Assembly: GCA_021401465.1 (NCBI GenBank) | Contig: JADDMT010000008.1 | Coordinates: 62,001-126,000 of the forward strand | DNA: 64,000 bases | DNA from: Teratosphaeria epicoccoides | Lineage: Eukaryota > Ascomycota > Dothideomycetes > Mycosphaerellales > Teratosphaeriaceae | Direction: 5' to 3' | Part shown: positions 32,707 through 45,200 of the stretch, one piece after another | How positions within the stretch are numbered: position 1 is the first letter of the stretch | Layout: every line of letters begins with the position of its first letter | The notes under the pieces: model-generated | What the model saw: only the letters and a program-made list of their open reading frames with translations | The model's database searches: none | Told to the model about the DNA's origin: nothing | Translations under genes and position numbers: made by a program

Positions 32707-35700
32707 TCACCTATCCCGCTTTTGCTCTCCGGCCGCCGCATTCTGGGATCCCACCACGCCCTTTGCACAATCCCATCCTGCCGCCTGTGCAGAGCCACTG
32801 TCCTGCGTCTGCTTCCCCGGCGGCGGTGGCGAGCAATAATCCGCCAAAACTTGATTCAGTTGGGGCCGCCTAATCGGCTTCGCCAAGAAATAATCCATCC
32901 CACTCCCACGACACTCATCGATGTTCTTCTGCTCCGCATAAGCCGTCAACGCCACAATGGGTCCTTTGAAACCATACTCCCTTATGAGCTTCGTCGCCGC
33001 CAGACCGTCCAAATTCGGCATCTGGACATCCATCAATATTAGATCAAAACACACCTCCTGCGGGTTCGTGAGCGCAGATTTGGCCTTGACAAGATCCAGA
33101 GCAATTTGGCCATCTTCTGCCATAGTGATGTCGTGGATGTTTTCCAGCTTGAGCATGCGTAGAATGACTTCTTGGTTGACCTTATTGTCTTCTGCTACGA
33201 GAACACGTACGTGGCTGAAGTCTGCTTTTGCTTCTTTCCTTGACCTGGTTCTTTGCGCGGAGCTCGCTAGCGTTGGGTTGTCAGGCACTGTTGATGCTTC
33301 TGCTTCGAGAGTTTCAACCCTGCTGCCTGTTCTCGGCGTGGTGTAACCCTCACTAGTGCCATCGACAATTCCCACTGGCACGAATTCTGCCTCCTTTACC
33401 CCCTTGAATGGAGACAATGCCTTGGAGTGATTAGTGTTTGCAGGGACAGACGAGGTTCTTCGCGAATGCGCTCGTGACGCATCGGTCGATGTCCGAGGCG
33501 TGGCTGTCCTGCTAGACAGATACCGCAACGGCAGTGTCACGACGAATTGACTTCCTTGCCCAAGTTTGCTGCTGAGACCAATCTTGCCGCCCATCAAGGT
33601 CGCGAGCTGTGAGCAAATTGATAGACCAAGACCAGTGCCAGAATGCTTCCGACTAAGGCCCGCGTCAGCTTGAACAAAGGGCTCGAAGATGCGGTGCTGC
33701 ATATCTTCTGAAATGCCTTCGCCAGTGTCGCGAATCTCGAAGTCGACGAGTAAATCCTTTCCTTGCGGCGCAGACGTCCTCTCGGGAATCGCAGTGGTCA
33801 TTTGCGGTTTGATGAAATTCGCGGTACCATTCGGCTCCACCGCGTTCGTCCTGGAATCTCGCTCGTCGTACGTGCCGGAACACCTTTGACGAGCTCGTAT
33901 TGAGCCGTGCGAAGAATTAGAATCATTGAGGCATCTCACGATGACCGACACGCTGCCGCCTCGTGGTGTGAATTTCAGAGCATTAGAGGTGAGATTGATG
34001 ACGATCTGCAGAATTCGATGCATATCGCCCCAGAAGTAGGCATCCCTGAGCGGAATCGGGGCTCCAGATACGTCTGCGGCATCCTCGAATTGAACTCGCA
34101 GGGCTATTCCGCAGTCCCGCGCCAGTTCGCCGAAAATCGAAGTGACTTGCGTCTCCACATCGCAAATAGCAAAATCTTTCTCGTCGAGTTTCAGAAGCAG
34201 CTGCCCGACCTGGTTGGAACTGAAAGTGAGGAGATCATTAAGTGTCCGCAGCAGGAGATCTCCAGACTTGTAGATGATGCTGAGAGAAGACTTCAACTTC
34301 TTCGGATCGTCTTCCTCCATAGCGACAGCGGACATGCCGAGAATACCGTTCAGCGGAGTCTTCAGCTCGTGGCTGACATTCGCCACGAACAAGGTCTTGC
34401 TCTCGTTTGCAGCTTCAGCAGCCCTCTTGCTCTGTTCTAACTCTGTCGTTCGCTCACGGACTTTGTCGTCCAGTCGAGTATATTGTGCGAACAGTTCATC
34501 ACTCATCTCGTTGAAAGTCTTTACAAGATCACTCATTTCGTCCCGTATCCACACCTTACGCGACCTCACTTTGCCGGGGATGCGGAACGGCTGGGGTTCC
34601 TGATCGTATTCTGACGACGAGTCCACAAGGAGCCTACTTCTCCATCGGGTCAGAGTTCCAGCAATGCTTTCCCTGTGCGACACGCCCACGCCGGAACACT
34701 TGCCGCTGCGCTCATGCTTTTCCAATTCATTGCTTGTGGATCCACTGTTGACTCGATAGTCCATAGGCGTGTATATCGTCTGTTCTGTCGCGGCCTTGAG
34801 TCTTCGAATCGGCCTTACGAACCAATGCGCTATCGGGAAAGAGACAACGAGCAGAAACCCTGCCACACTGAAGAGGCAAGCCAATATAGTCGTCCGGAGG
34901 TTGTTGATTGGGTGCCAAACCTCTTTTCGAGCCTGTTCGACGACCACAATCCAGTTGACCATGGCGGTCGACGGGATCGCGTACCCTGCGGACACGGACG
35001 TGCCGTCTTCGTTATGTGTTTGCATGATATTTCCAGCATCCCCTTTGTCACTAGCATCCTGCTCCATGGCAGCCTCAACGGCAGGATATTTGCCGGCCGG
35101 GAAGGGTAGGTTTGGGGTGCCAAATATATGATTGGGATGACGCTTTGACGCAGTGACGTTCAGCGGTATCAAGTATCTTACCAAATCATGTGCGGTATTG
35201 TTGCTTCCAAGCACACGAGGCGGGAACAGATTCGTACTGTTCACTGGGCCTAAAAGCAGCGTATTTCCGGTCCTCCCGAGCCCAGTAGTGTCTTGTACGA
35301 CCTGTCGTATCAGGCGTGCGTCCAGCACGATAGTGACCCAGCCCATGATGTTGGAACTTTTCGGATCGTTGTTCACGACTGGTAGAGTGAGTGATAGGAG
35401 TGAAAAGGTCGAATTTACGGTCAACGGACCCAGCACTAGCGTGGACTGCACTCCCTGAACGTGGGCAAGAGGGTCAGTGAAAGCCGAACTCTCACCATGG
35501 GCTTCTGCTTCCCCGATACTTACTAGTTGCAGACCATTGTACTCGCCTGCGTAAGTCTGTTCGTTGCCATCGTTGGCCTCATCCGCAGGGTCTGGGTATA
35601 TTGTGAGATTGGGATAGAGTGATGGCGGATACCCTCCGTCGCGAGAACCCAGGTCTAGAATCATCGAGAAGGAACATTAGACAGAGGTCTACCCAAAGGG

Positions 35701-36192
35701 TTTGGTGATGCTTCACTTACAAGCCTGACTCCCGTTGGTGCTCAGCCAAGGCAGCTTGACACGAGTGGCACCGTGGCTTGTGGCATTCAGCACGCTGTCA
35801 TTGCCGTTTGGCCCACTGATATTCCGGGCAAATACTTTGGCCTGAAGGACAAGTGGATCTGCTATCGCCCCGACATTGCCTAGAGCAGCGTCGAGGTCGC
35901 CCTGAGCATTGACCCAGTTGCTCTCGATCGTGTTGGTGCCATTGTTGTATCGTCCCAGCGCTTGCTGCAGCAGAAAACGAGTGGTTATGAAGGCGCCGGC
36001 GACTTGCATAGCCTCCAGGTTGAACGCCACCTGTGCAGCTCTGAAGGAGGCTGCGGTCTCGAGTTGTGTTCGCGAGACATCTATGACGAAATTGTGAATG
36101 GTGATCCATACCGCGATGGCCAGCACCGCGAGTCCGATACATCCAGAAAGAAGGAGTAGTAGCGACAGTTGTTGTCGCACGGAGAGGCGCAT
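32707..36192 (-). CDS. SLN1: SLN1-type hybrid sensor histidine kinase
   Basis: Exons 36192-35721 and 35654-32707; a 66-nt intron (GTAAGT...TTCTAG) joins them in phase 1; about 1139 aa. Order: N-terminal membrane helix (LLLLSGCIGLAVLAIAVWI), a large extracellular sensor region with many Asn-x-Ser/Thr sites, a second helix (ILACLFSVAGFLLVVSFPIA) near residue 420, HAMP (VRPIRRLKAATEQ), coiled coil, kinase with H-box FVANVSHELKTPLNGI, N-box INLTSNALKFTP, DTGEGIS and GTGLGLSICSQLA. A receiver domain ends the protein, with the phospho-acceptor Asp in LILMDVQMPNLDGL and Lys in FLAKPI. This is the group VI architecture that feeds YPD1-SSK1 and the HOG osmotic MAP kinase pathway. An upstream ATG at 36279 is possible. 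Confidence 0.93.
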
Positions 36193-37387
36193 GGCCTTTC
36201 GATTTGTCGCCGTGACCGGCCCAGTCCTTGGACACTGTTTGAAGAAGCGTGAGATGCTTCCAATTGCCAGCGACTCCACCGGCGTTCTGTTGGTAACGCC
36301 GCAAGAAGTCTTGCGGTCCTAGGCCCTTGCGATGGGTGAACGATCGTCAACTCCGCCTCACCGAGCACTGCCAGGCTGTCAGGGGCACAACCAAGGTCTA
36401 GAGTCCGCGGCATAGTCGAGATCTGTCACGTCTCATCGAAACTCGGTTGTTCGAGAGCTCGCTGAGCCATGCAGCGGCGCCAAAGGTCGGTGCCTTGCGA
36501 GGTGCGAACCAATCCTCTTGGCCTTCCGGCTTGGATGAGTCTAGGCTTGGGTGAGTCTAGGGCCCTGGGCGCTGAGAGAGTTGTCGCTCTGCATTCGGCT
36601 ACGAAGCCTAAACTCCCAGAACGAAAGAGCTTAACTCCCTACAAGAAATGCGACCTTCATCAATTCTTTAATTGCACTACCGCAGTAATCCAAGGATCCG
36701 TCGTTCGCCATCAATTCTTCGTTCCAACTCAGCGGCTCCTGGGTTGAGACTTGGCGAAGCGATGGTCGACTCCTCACGACTTCCCAAACTCTGTTCTAGC
36801 CTCCGCCCTCATCCGCGCGTCCCCAGTGGCAGTGTGGCACAGACCCTGTCCTGGGAGGCTGGGAGGTAGGGGGGTTATGAAGTCTCCTCTGCCGCTCTGC
36901 CACTAATCACCGTCACGCACGAACGTCGACGGGATTCGATGGCACGGTGAAACAGAGATCTTGTCATTATTCTCCACCCTTGAGGAGTTGTGCAGCTGAG
37001 GACACGTCCGCCGGGAGCGTCGTTGACTGCTCGGGCAAAGAGGTGTCGCATCAAGGCTTTGATCCTCTGCCCGTCACTGACAGGCACGAGGCACAGGGCT
37101 GTAAGCATTGCGCGTCACGATAACCCAACCCCGTGATGGTGTTATTACCAGAAAGCTTGGAGTACGTCCTTGCCATACGCATAATGATACACTGTGCTCG
37201 GACTACGCTCGCGGTCGAGCAGTGACCCGTGACATGGGTTGAGCTGTGAACAGCAGCCGAGACAGCCAAGCAAGACCACCCCGCCAGACGGGACTGTTGT
37301 GTTTTTGTGATTGCTTCATCAGGTCTTGCGAAAGCGCTTCGCCGAATCCTCCTTTCCGTGTTAGCCGTTAACAGCAGCCTTGTCGAT
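36193..37387. other. intergenic; promoters of SLN1 and the paraoxonase-like gene
   Basis: About 1.2 kb between divergent genes. No coding content recognised. Confidence 0.45.
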
Positions 37388-38687
37388 ATGGGTGCTATGC
37401 GTTACGCTGGTTCCGCCTTGGTAGGTCCTGCTCCTTTTCGCAGCCCAAAATGATCGACTTACAAAGTGATCGAGGTGGCTGCTTTAATAGCCATCCTGGC
37501 GGGTGTGGTCTACCAGCGGTTCTTCATGCTGTACCTGCTCTTCTCCAACGCACCCGGGGCTTTTGAACCTATCAGCAACTTGTCAAGCAGTCGAGTCCGC
37601 TTCAGAGACACTGTTCGAAATTGCGAAGATATCTATGTCAACAGTAATGAAGGCTTTGCGATCCTGAGCTGCGACCCAGGGAGAGACAGCTGGAATACTG
37701 TTATGGTGAGTTTCGCAACCCCTAGACTTCTTGCCATCTAAAGACATTCAGGGCACGTTCGAAAACGCGACTGCTCCATCGGAAACTGGCTTATACATCT
37801 ACAACTATGGCGCCGGCCTTCAGACGAAGCCGACAGAGCTTCAGCTGATGTTCTTCAAGCTCAACGCTGCCAACTTCCATCCTCTAGGCATCGGATATGA
37901 CGAGCAACTGGAATATCTTTACGTTGCAAACCACGCAGAGGCCGGGACGCAGGTTGAGGTGTTCAAAGTGATTCCACAGGAGTCGACCGCCATACATGTC
38001 CGGTCCATCAAGCATCCGCTGCTTCCTTCTCCCAACTCTATTGCCGTCCTGAGTGAGACCGAGATTCTCGTCAGCAATGACCATGGTTTTCTGAGACGCT
38101 ACGACCCATACAAATCATTCGCGGAGACCTATCTCGGGTTGCCTTTTGGCAGTGTGGTGCATGTGAAGCTCCCGCCTACGCCCAAACGGCTGAGCACAGA
38201 GCCGGTCAACGTCACAGTGCTGGCCAAGGTGCCTTTTCCCAACGGAGTAGTCTTACTGAATGACACTGCGCTGGCGGTAGCTAGCACGTCATCAGCTGCA
38301 ATTTTCATCTTCACATCACCCCTGGGTTTTCATGGAGCAGACGATGTCGAATTGGCTACTACCATTAAGCTTTCATTTCTGCCGGACAACCTCAGCTTGG
38401 ACAGCAAACGGAGACTTCTAATAGCCGGCCATCCATTCCCGCCAAGTTTAGAATATGTGGCCAAAAACAATGCTCGCTGTTTGTCAAAAGATCCTGCTAT
38501 GGAGAAAGAAGGATGTCAGACACGAGCGCCAAGCGCAGTGGCTCAGTGGAGTGAGCAGGAAGGTGTGACGATGTTGTATCTTGGGAGTGAATTTCAGTCC
38601 TCTACGACGGCTGCCAGGGACATCAACAAAGGTGTAGGCATAGTCACTGGACTTTACGAGCGCGGTATCTTGACCTGGACGGAGTAA
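37388..38687 (+). CDS. paraoxonase/arylesterase-like beta-propeller protein
   Basis: Three exons: 37388-37420, 37475-37705 and 37752-38687, about 399 aa. The first splice could use the acceptor at 37466 with another donor; the choice here gives a GT-AG intron in phase 0 and a clean membrane anchor (ALVAALIAILAGVVYQ). The rest matches serum paraoxonase-like six-bladed propellers: FHPLGIGYDEQLEYLYVANH, LLPSPNSIAVLSETEILVSNDHGF and VPFPNGVVLLNDTALAVAS, including the Asn and Asp positions that bind calcium in the family. Such enzymes hydrolyse lactones or aryl esters; the substrate is unknown. Probably anchored in a membrane facing the lumen or exterior. Confidence 0.82.
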
Positions 38688-39178
38688 TCGCCACCGGCGT
38701 CGCTTTGGGTTCGATGCACATTAGAAAGTGGACGAGGTCGCTTCGACATTGTTGCAAATGTGATAGCATTGGCTCGGATTGTGTTCGAGCTTGTCATGTT
38801 CAGCGTCGGTGTTCTCCCCCGATACATGAATCAAATGGAGACGCTGACATCGTGCTTTTTGATGCTATTTGCGCTACTGATCACCCAAGTAACGATGTGA
38901 GAATCAGTGCGTACCACTCAAATGAACAAGGATACACACTGAGACCTCCATGTAAGATACCTAAGGTCGTATTTCCTAATGAATTAAATGTACCTCCTCG
39001 AATTTTTTTAAAGAGCACTCTATTAAAACCCATACACAGTCTCACTTTTAGGCCTCAAATTCTGTCCTTACCCAGTGGCATACTCTGATGATGACTGCTC
39101 CCAGTACTGTAAATGCCAGTTTGCGTGATGCGGGTCCGACTTTCTTGTCTATCATCTAGCTTGCACAGCTCTCTAATA
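38688..39178. other. intergenic, 3' ends of two converging genes
   Basis: AT-richer than the coding flanks; no gene supported. Confidence 0.45.
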
Positions 39179-41124
39179 TCACCCGCTCGAACGATGCGGC
39201 TGCAAGTTTCTCTGGTTGAATGTCTGAAACACCAACGAACTCCGGAGATGCGATGCGGTCTCTGTACCTTCTTGTCGTCTGTCTTGACCAAGTGTGGTCC
39301 TACCCCTCCACCTGCTGTTAGACTTCTTTATCGCTCTCTTCGTTCGAGTCAGCGGGTAATTGATTGGCGATTCGCTGCCAGTGAATATGGCTGCATCGTA
39401 CAAAAAGGCACCAGCAAAGGCTCCACACAAAGTTCCGGCCCACGGACCATAAAACCAGAATACGTTCGTGAAAATCTGCTTCTTGTAGCCTAACGCTAGC
39501 ATGGCCAATCTAGGACCGAAATCTCGGGCTGGATTAAGAGCTGCGCCTGTCTGGTATGTGAACGTGCAATTAAGAAGCACGATCACAAGACCGATGATCA
39601 AGCTGTTCATACCCGCACCCGGAGGTGCATTCTGGTCATCGCCAAGCGCTAGAACGGCGATCACAAGAAGAGCGACACCCAGAAACTCGTTGAAGAAAGC
39701 TGTCCCTGGTCCGATGAATGCGTGTCGCTGGCTGGTTACAAAACTGTTAAGGATAGTTTCGGTGCCGTTCGTCGTCTCAAAGTCTTGAATGCTTGCAGCA
39801 TACAGGCCGTAAGCCGTAAAAGCGGCAATAAAAGCACCAAGAAACTGCGCGGCGAAGTACGCCGGCATCTTCCCTTTTGGGAATCCGCGGTAAAACCACA
39901 ACATTATTGTGATCACAGGGTTTAGATGAGCGCCTGATATGCCACCGGAGATGTATATGGCAGTCATTGTACTGAGTCCCCAGGCCCAGGCAGCAGTGTC
40001 AGGGCTACTTGTCTTCGCAAGTGTAACTTGTAGATCAGCGCAAAAGCCGAACGTGATCTGCACGAAGACCGCCAGTAGTTCAGCGAGGAATTCGCGGTTC
40101 TGAGTTCTGACGAGGCTCCACGCAACGTAGCTGTTATGTACTTCGTCTTCAATGTTCTTCTGGGACAGCGGCGCTATGGTCTTGACCACGGCAGGCTCTT
40201 CTTCCATGCACAGGGTTTCGAGAGAATCGCCAACAGTCACCTGCGCAGAAGACTCTTTTTCGGTTGGTGTCATTGGCCGGGATTCGGGAACTCGATCCAG
40301 GAATGTGGACCTCCGCGGAGGCTGAGACAAGGCAGCATCAAGCTGATTCGTAAGCCGCTCGCCAAAATGCTGCTTCGGTGGTCTTGAATGTTCCATGGAT
40401 GATGGCTGTACTTCCTCTACTCCTTCGTCATAAGCCGATTCCGTGATATGACCTGGCGTTAATATCGCTGGTGTCGACGCCCGTCGCCTGCTCGGCGAAG
40501 ATGCGAGAGAATCCATCCTCGGAATCTCTTGCGACCCACCACTTGCTCTCGAGACCGATGCATGGCGACGGATGGCGTTGCGGAAGGTGTTTTCCCTACA
40601 ACGTCCACGTTAGAATGATCATCCGCGCTTTCTGCATTTGGTGGCTGCTCACCTTTGTTGCCTGGAGTCATTCGCCTGCGCCAAGACTTTGCGTGGATCC
40701 GCAGGTGGCTTGATCACACCTTTTTCGAGATCACTGTGATCAAACTCGAGAGCCAGCCACTGCCACTGCTCACCAGGCACCTTCGCATGGGCTCTGTTCT
40801 CAAGCGCTGCCGACGTGGTTGGTACCATGCCAGGGCGTGCCGCACGCGACAGAGATTTGGAAAGAAACCATACAATTTTGACATTCGCAGACTGTTCGTA
40901 TGCAGGATCCGACTGAGCATATTCGGGAGGGAAATATGGCTCATACACCTCAGCAAGCTTGGCGACCTGTTCTAGGCCAGCGTTCTTGAGTGATCTCCAG
41001 TCACGCTCGCCCTCATTACTCTGCTAATCCTGGTGCTTCATCTTCGTATCGAGGACATGCCATCGAGATTTTGTGAAGCATTTTGATTCAGAGTCGTTCG
41101 CTGTGGTCCAGACTCACCATCCAT
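39179..41124 (-). CDS. aquaglyceroporin (MIP family) with long N-terminal extension
   Basis: Main exons 40595-39179 and about 41020-40653, joined across 40652-40596 (GTGAGC...TTGTAG) in phase 2. A further 5' exon probably starts at ATG 41124, but its junction is unresolved. The N-terminal 250 or so residues are hydrophilic, with GMVPT and TFRNAIRRHASVS segments typical of fungal Fps-like channels. The core has six helices and two half-helices. The first selectivity loop reads HLNPVIT instead of the usual NPA; the second is normal, ALNPARDFGPR, with an Asp after the Arg as in glycerol-conducting members. It should conduct glycerol and perhaps water across the plasma membrane. Confidence 0.85.
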
Positions 41125-41547
41125 GGGGGGGCCAGAACCTCAGAGTCCCGTAAGTAAACAACCATGCAAACATCTAGACCTGCCGCAAGAAGGGGGAGAA
41201 AGCAAAATCGCGAGCGTAAGCATCTATTATTGAAACGTCCGATCAAACATGCAGCGGCTCGACGCAAAGCACACGCGCACCCAAGCGCAAAACACCCTGG
41301 CACGAAAGGTCCAACTGGTGCTGACTAATAACAATGATCGTGAGTAGACGGCTTATCACATAACCCTCTGAACAAAAGAGTAGGATTTAATTAGTATGAC
41401 TAGGACAGTCTGTTAGACTCTTGTAATGTAGCCTAGGCTATCTAGGTCATAATATATAAGTAGCTAATTTAGTAAGACTCTAGTAAAACCTAGATAAGAA
41501 TAATAGAGCTAAAGATAATAATATAGATATAAAGCTATATAATAATG

Positions 41548-41860
41548 AAAATATCTTGTAGTATAACAGAGTAATCTGACCTTTTAATAGGTACAAGATA
41601 GTACTAGTTTCTACTTATTAGAGAAGGAGTATAGGAGGTACTTATATCTCCTAATGTCTCTTAATTTATGATATAGATGTATGCTATATAATATGAAGAT
41701 ATCTCGCAGTGTGACAGAGTAATCCGACCTTTTAATAGGTACAAGATAGCACTACTTTCTGCTTATTATAGAGGTAGCGCTAGAGGTACTTATAACCCCT
41801 AACGCCCCTTAATTAGGGAAAGCATGTCTAAGCCTAACCCTATAGGAGTACTATAGGGTC
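41548..41860 (-). repeat. two tandem LTR fragments in reverse orientation
   Basis: 41548-41665 and 41690-41815 are similar to each other (both contain CAGAGTAATC, CCTTTTAATAGGTACAAGATAG and a TACTTATA segment). The second, extended to 41672-41860, is the reverse complement of the 3' half of the LTR at 41882-42244. They are therefore partial copies of that LTR in minus orientation. Confidence 0.75.
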
Positions 41861-41881
41861 AGGAAGCCCCTACAGGGGTAC

Positions 41882-42244
41882 TAATACAGTTGATACTAGG
41901 GGGCCATTAGAACTACATAGGTTCTAATACCTACCCTTAGCATGTAGTAACCCTACTACATATAGTAAGGGGGTCCTTCGTACATATGTTAGCTTATATG
42001 TCGTCTAAGAGGGATTAGTTGTTAACGTAGTACGCCCCTACGTTACTGACCCTATAGTACCCCTACAGGGTTAGGCTTAGACATGCTTTCCCTAATTAAG
42101 GAGTGTCAGGGGTTATAAGTACCCTTAGCGCTACCTCTGTAATAAGCAGAAAGTAGCGCTATCTTATACCTACTAAAAGGTCAGATTACTCTGTTACACT
42201 ACGAGATATTTCCATATTATATAGCATATATACATCTATATTAG
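41882..42244 (+). repeat. 5' LTR of Ty3/gypsy element A (363 bp)
   Basis: Matches 50398-50760 over its whole length, same orientation and same length of 363 bp; differences are mostly transitions. It begins TAATAC, which could derive from a canonical TG start by RIP. Confidence 0.8.
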
Positions 42245-45200
42245 TTCTGCTTTCTCCCCCCTACTTTACAGTCTAGCAGAGAATACTATAATATGTCTAG
42301 AGTACTACGAACTCGTAACTAACATGTAGCGAGTGCTATCCTAAGCGCCCGCGATAGCGAAGCTAGCCTAAGTAACTAGCCTGTAGAAGTACCCCCTACG
42401 AGTAACACTACATTGAGTAACAGTTCCGCTAGAGGCTAATTACATGGCAGACAAGGTAATAGACCCCCTGTATAGGGACTATAGCTAACCCTAACTATTA
42501 ACCTAGCCCTTATAGCCATAATTGTCAATTAGGTCGCAAACTGCCTTGCGAACTAGAGCTAGAGCCATACCGCTTCTAGTAGCGACAATAGCGAGGACGA
42601 CAAAGACGTTGCTATAAGTAGTACTAATAAACTAGCGGATAAAGAAATCTAGCGAGATTTCACGCTAGGGACCTATAAAGACAACTTACTAGGAGGCGTA
42701 GACTCTCCGCGTGTGCCTGCAAACCTAGTGCCTAAATTCAGGGCTATAGTAGGCTAACTAGGAGGTAGTTATAACACATGTAACCTAAAGCTGTTTAAGG
42801 GAGACACCTTAAAGGAGGCTCGAACTTTCTTGCAAGCATGTAAGGTAGTTTTCGTGCTTAACCTACGTAGATATTCTATAGAGGGCAAACAAGTCGCCTT
42901 TAGTGTAATGTAGCTCGAAGAGGATAAGGACCCTCATAACAATTAGCATAAGTAGTATAACCTTATGTAGGTCTATAATAGAACATATATATAGGCGGAC
43001 TTTTGCTAGTTCTGTGTCGACTAGGTTAAGGATCTAGGGAATCGCGCCCTTACTATGTCTGTCGAGTACAAGAAGGCTAAGTAGGGGAAGGGACAAATAA
43101 CCTCTAGCTTCGCTACCTACCTCGCTACACTTAAGAGACAGATGCTACTCTATACTAAGATGTAACGTATGCGGCACTTGCTCGTTAAACTTAATGACAA
43201 TCTTCAGAATACAATCATGACTTTTCATGAACTTCTAACAACTTAGCAAGACCTTATGTCCCTTGCGACATATATAGAAATTACCTTGAAGCGAAATAGA
43301 AAATCAGGTAGTAAGGACAATAAGCGTCTATAATATGCCAGACATATAGGCGCGAGCTGCAGGCTTGGCGTCACGTGACCTCGCGGATATTTGAGATGCT
43401 AGACATATAGGTACTAGCTACAGGCTTAGTATTATGTAACCTCGCGGATATTTCTTAGGTTATAGTATGTGTGCATATGTAGCTAACTGTAATCAGCCCT
43501 GTTATAGGACTAATTACTAAGCCTTTTAGCTATGTAGGGTAGTAGTAAAAGGTCGGCACACCTTCCTTATCAAGAGTAATTAGTCCTATATAGTCAGACC
43601 TAGGTTTAAGCGATCTTTTCGCTTAGATCCCTAGCTAAGAGTATAGGGTATCTGCGGATGCTAACTAGCTTAGGGTAACATATACCCGACTATGCGGGGT
43701 GAAACTGCCGCTAAGTTATGTGTCTATAGAGAGTTAGCCGCCTCCCTCTAAGTCATGTGTCTATGTAGACTCCCCTGCCTCTAAGTCATGTAATAGTACG
43801 CTATTTAGTTTAGTAGAACTAAGGGCGGTCCCCTTAGGGAGAGGGGATAATAATATGCTAGACGTACAGGCGCAAGCCGCAGGCTTAGCGTCACGTGACC
43901 TTGCGGATATTTCTCGGGTTATAGTGTGTGTGCATATGTAGCTGACTGTAATCAGCCCTGTTACAGGACTAATTACTAAGCCTTTTAGCTATGTAGGGTA
44001 GTAGTAAAAGGTTAGCACATCTTCCTTATTAGTCTAAGCCCTAAGGACCTACTAAAGGGCCGCTATTACAAGCGCCCTAGGGGTTACGCCTAACGCGGTA
44101 GTTTATTCTAGAGGAGTAAGCCCTCTAAGCTAAAAGATAGTAGCGAGAAGCCTCTAAGTAGCTACTACATCTATAGAGCAAGGGACTACTAGGCGGCTCG
44201 CTATCCTAAACGAAGTAATAGGAAGAAGGTAAGCAAGGTGTCTGAAACCTCCCTAGAGAGGAGGCAAAAGAAGGACAAGCCTAAGACAACTAAATAGCTA
44301 CTACGGGTATCTAAGCTATCTGTTACTAATAGTGTAGACTCGTGGCCTGCCTAGCGCCTATCTAGTACGGTCTGAGTTAATAGCTCGCTTAAGCTAGTAG
44401 ACTATATGTTAGATGACCTTGCAGAGGTTAATATAATACCCTAGAGAGTAGTCGTACGGCTTAGTTTGAAGCTAATCCTAGGAGCCCTGCTACCTACTAT
44501 GAAGTCCTTTTAGGGCGAAGGCGTAGTAGCTTAAGGCGCGTATAACATGCACCTCTAACTCGCGGACTCCTTAGGAGAAGTGCGTAAGACTAACGAAGTC
44601 TTCTACGCTAAAGACGTTCCTAATAAGGAGCTCCTACTCGGCCGCCCTTAGCGCTACAAGCAGGGAGTCGTTGTTAATAGAGCTACTAACAACTAGTTCT
44701 ATAGCTCTATAGGCAAAGTTCCTATAGTGTAGATACATGATGCACATAGCTTCTACAAGGACATAAAGAAGGTCTAATGCATGTATGTAGTCTACATACA
44801 GAACGTTAAGGAAGACGTTACCCTTCTACCTAAGTTAGAGGAATATGCCGATATTTTCGACGTAGAGGCTACAGCCTATGCCTAGGCCCTAGACGCGGAA
44901 CATGCGATTAACCTTAAGGAGGGTTATAATCCTCTGTATTGACCTCTATACCCTATGTCGGAATCGTAGCTTAAAACACTTCAAGACTACCTCTATAAGG
45001 CGCAAAGGAACGCGTAGATCCGACAAAGTGACAGCGAGGCTAGAGCGTTAGTTATGTTCGTCCTAAAGAAGGATAACACACTCTACCTATACGTTAACTA
45101 TAGGGGCCTTAATGTAGTAACCTAGAAAAACCGCTGCCCCCTACTACTTATTAGCGAGACGCTTGACTGCCTTAGTCGCGCTGCTATCTTCTTGTCTATT

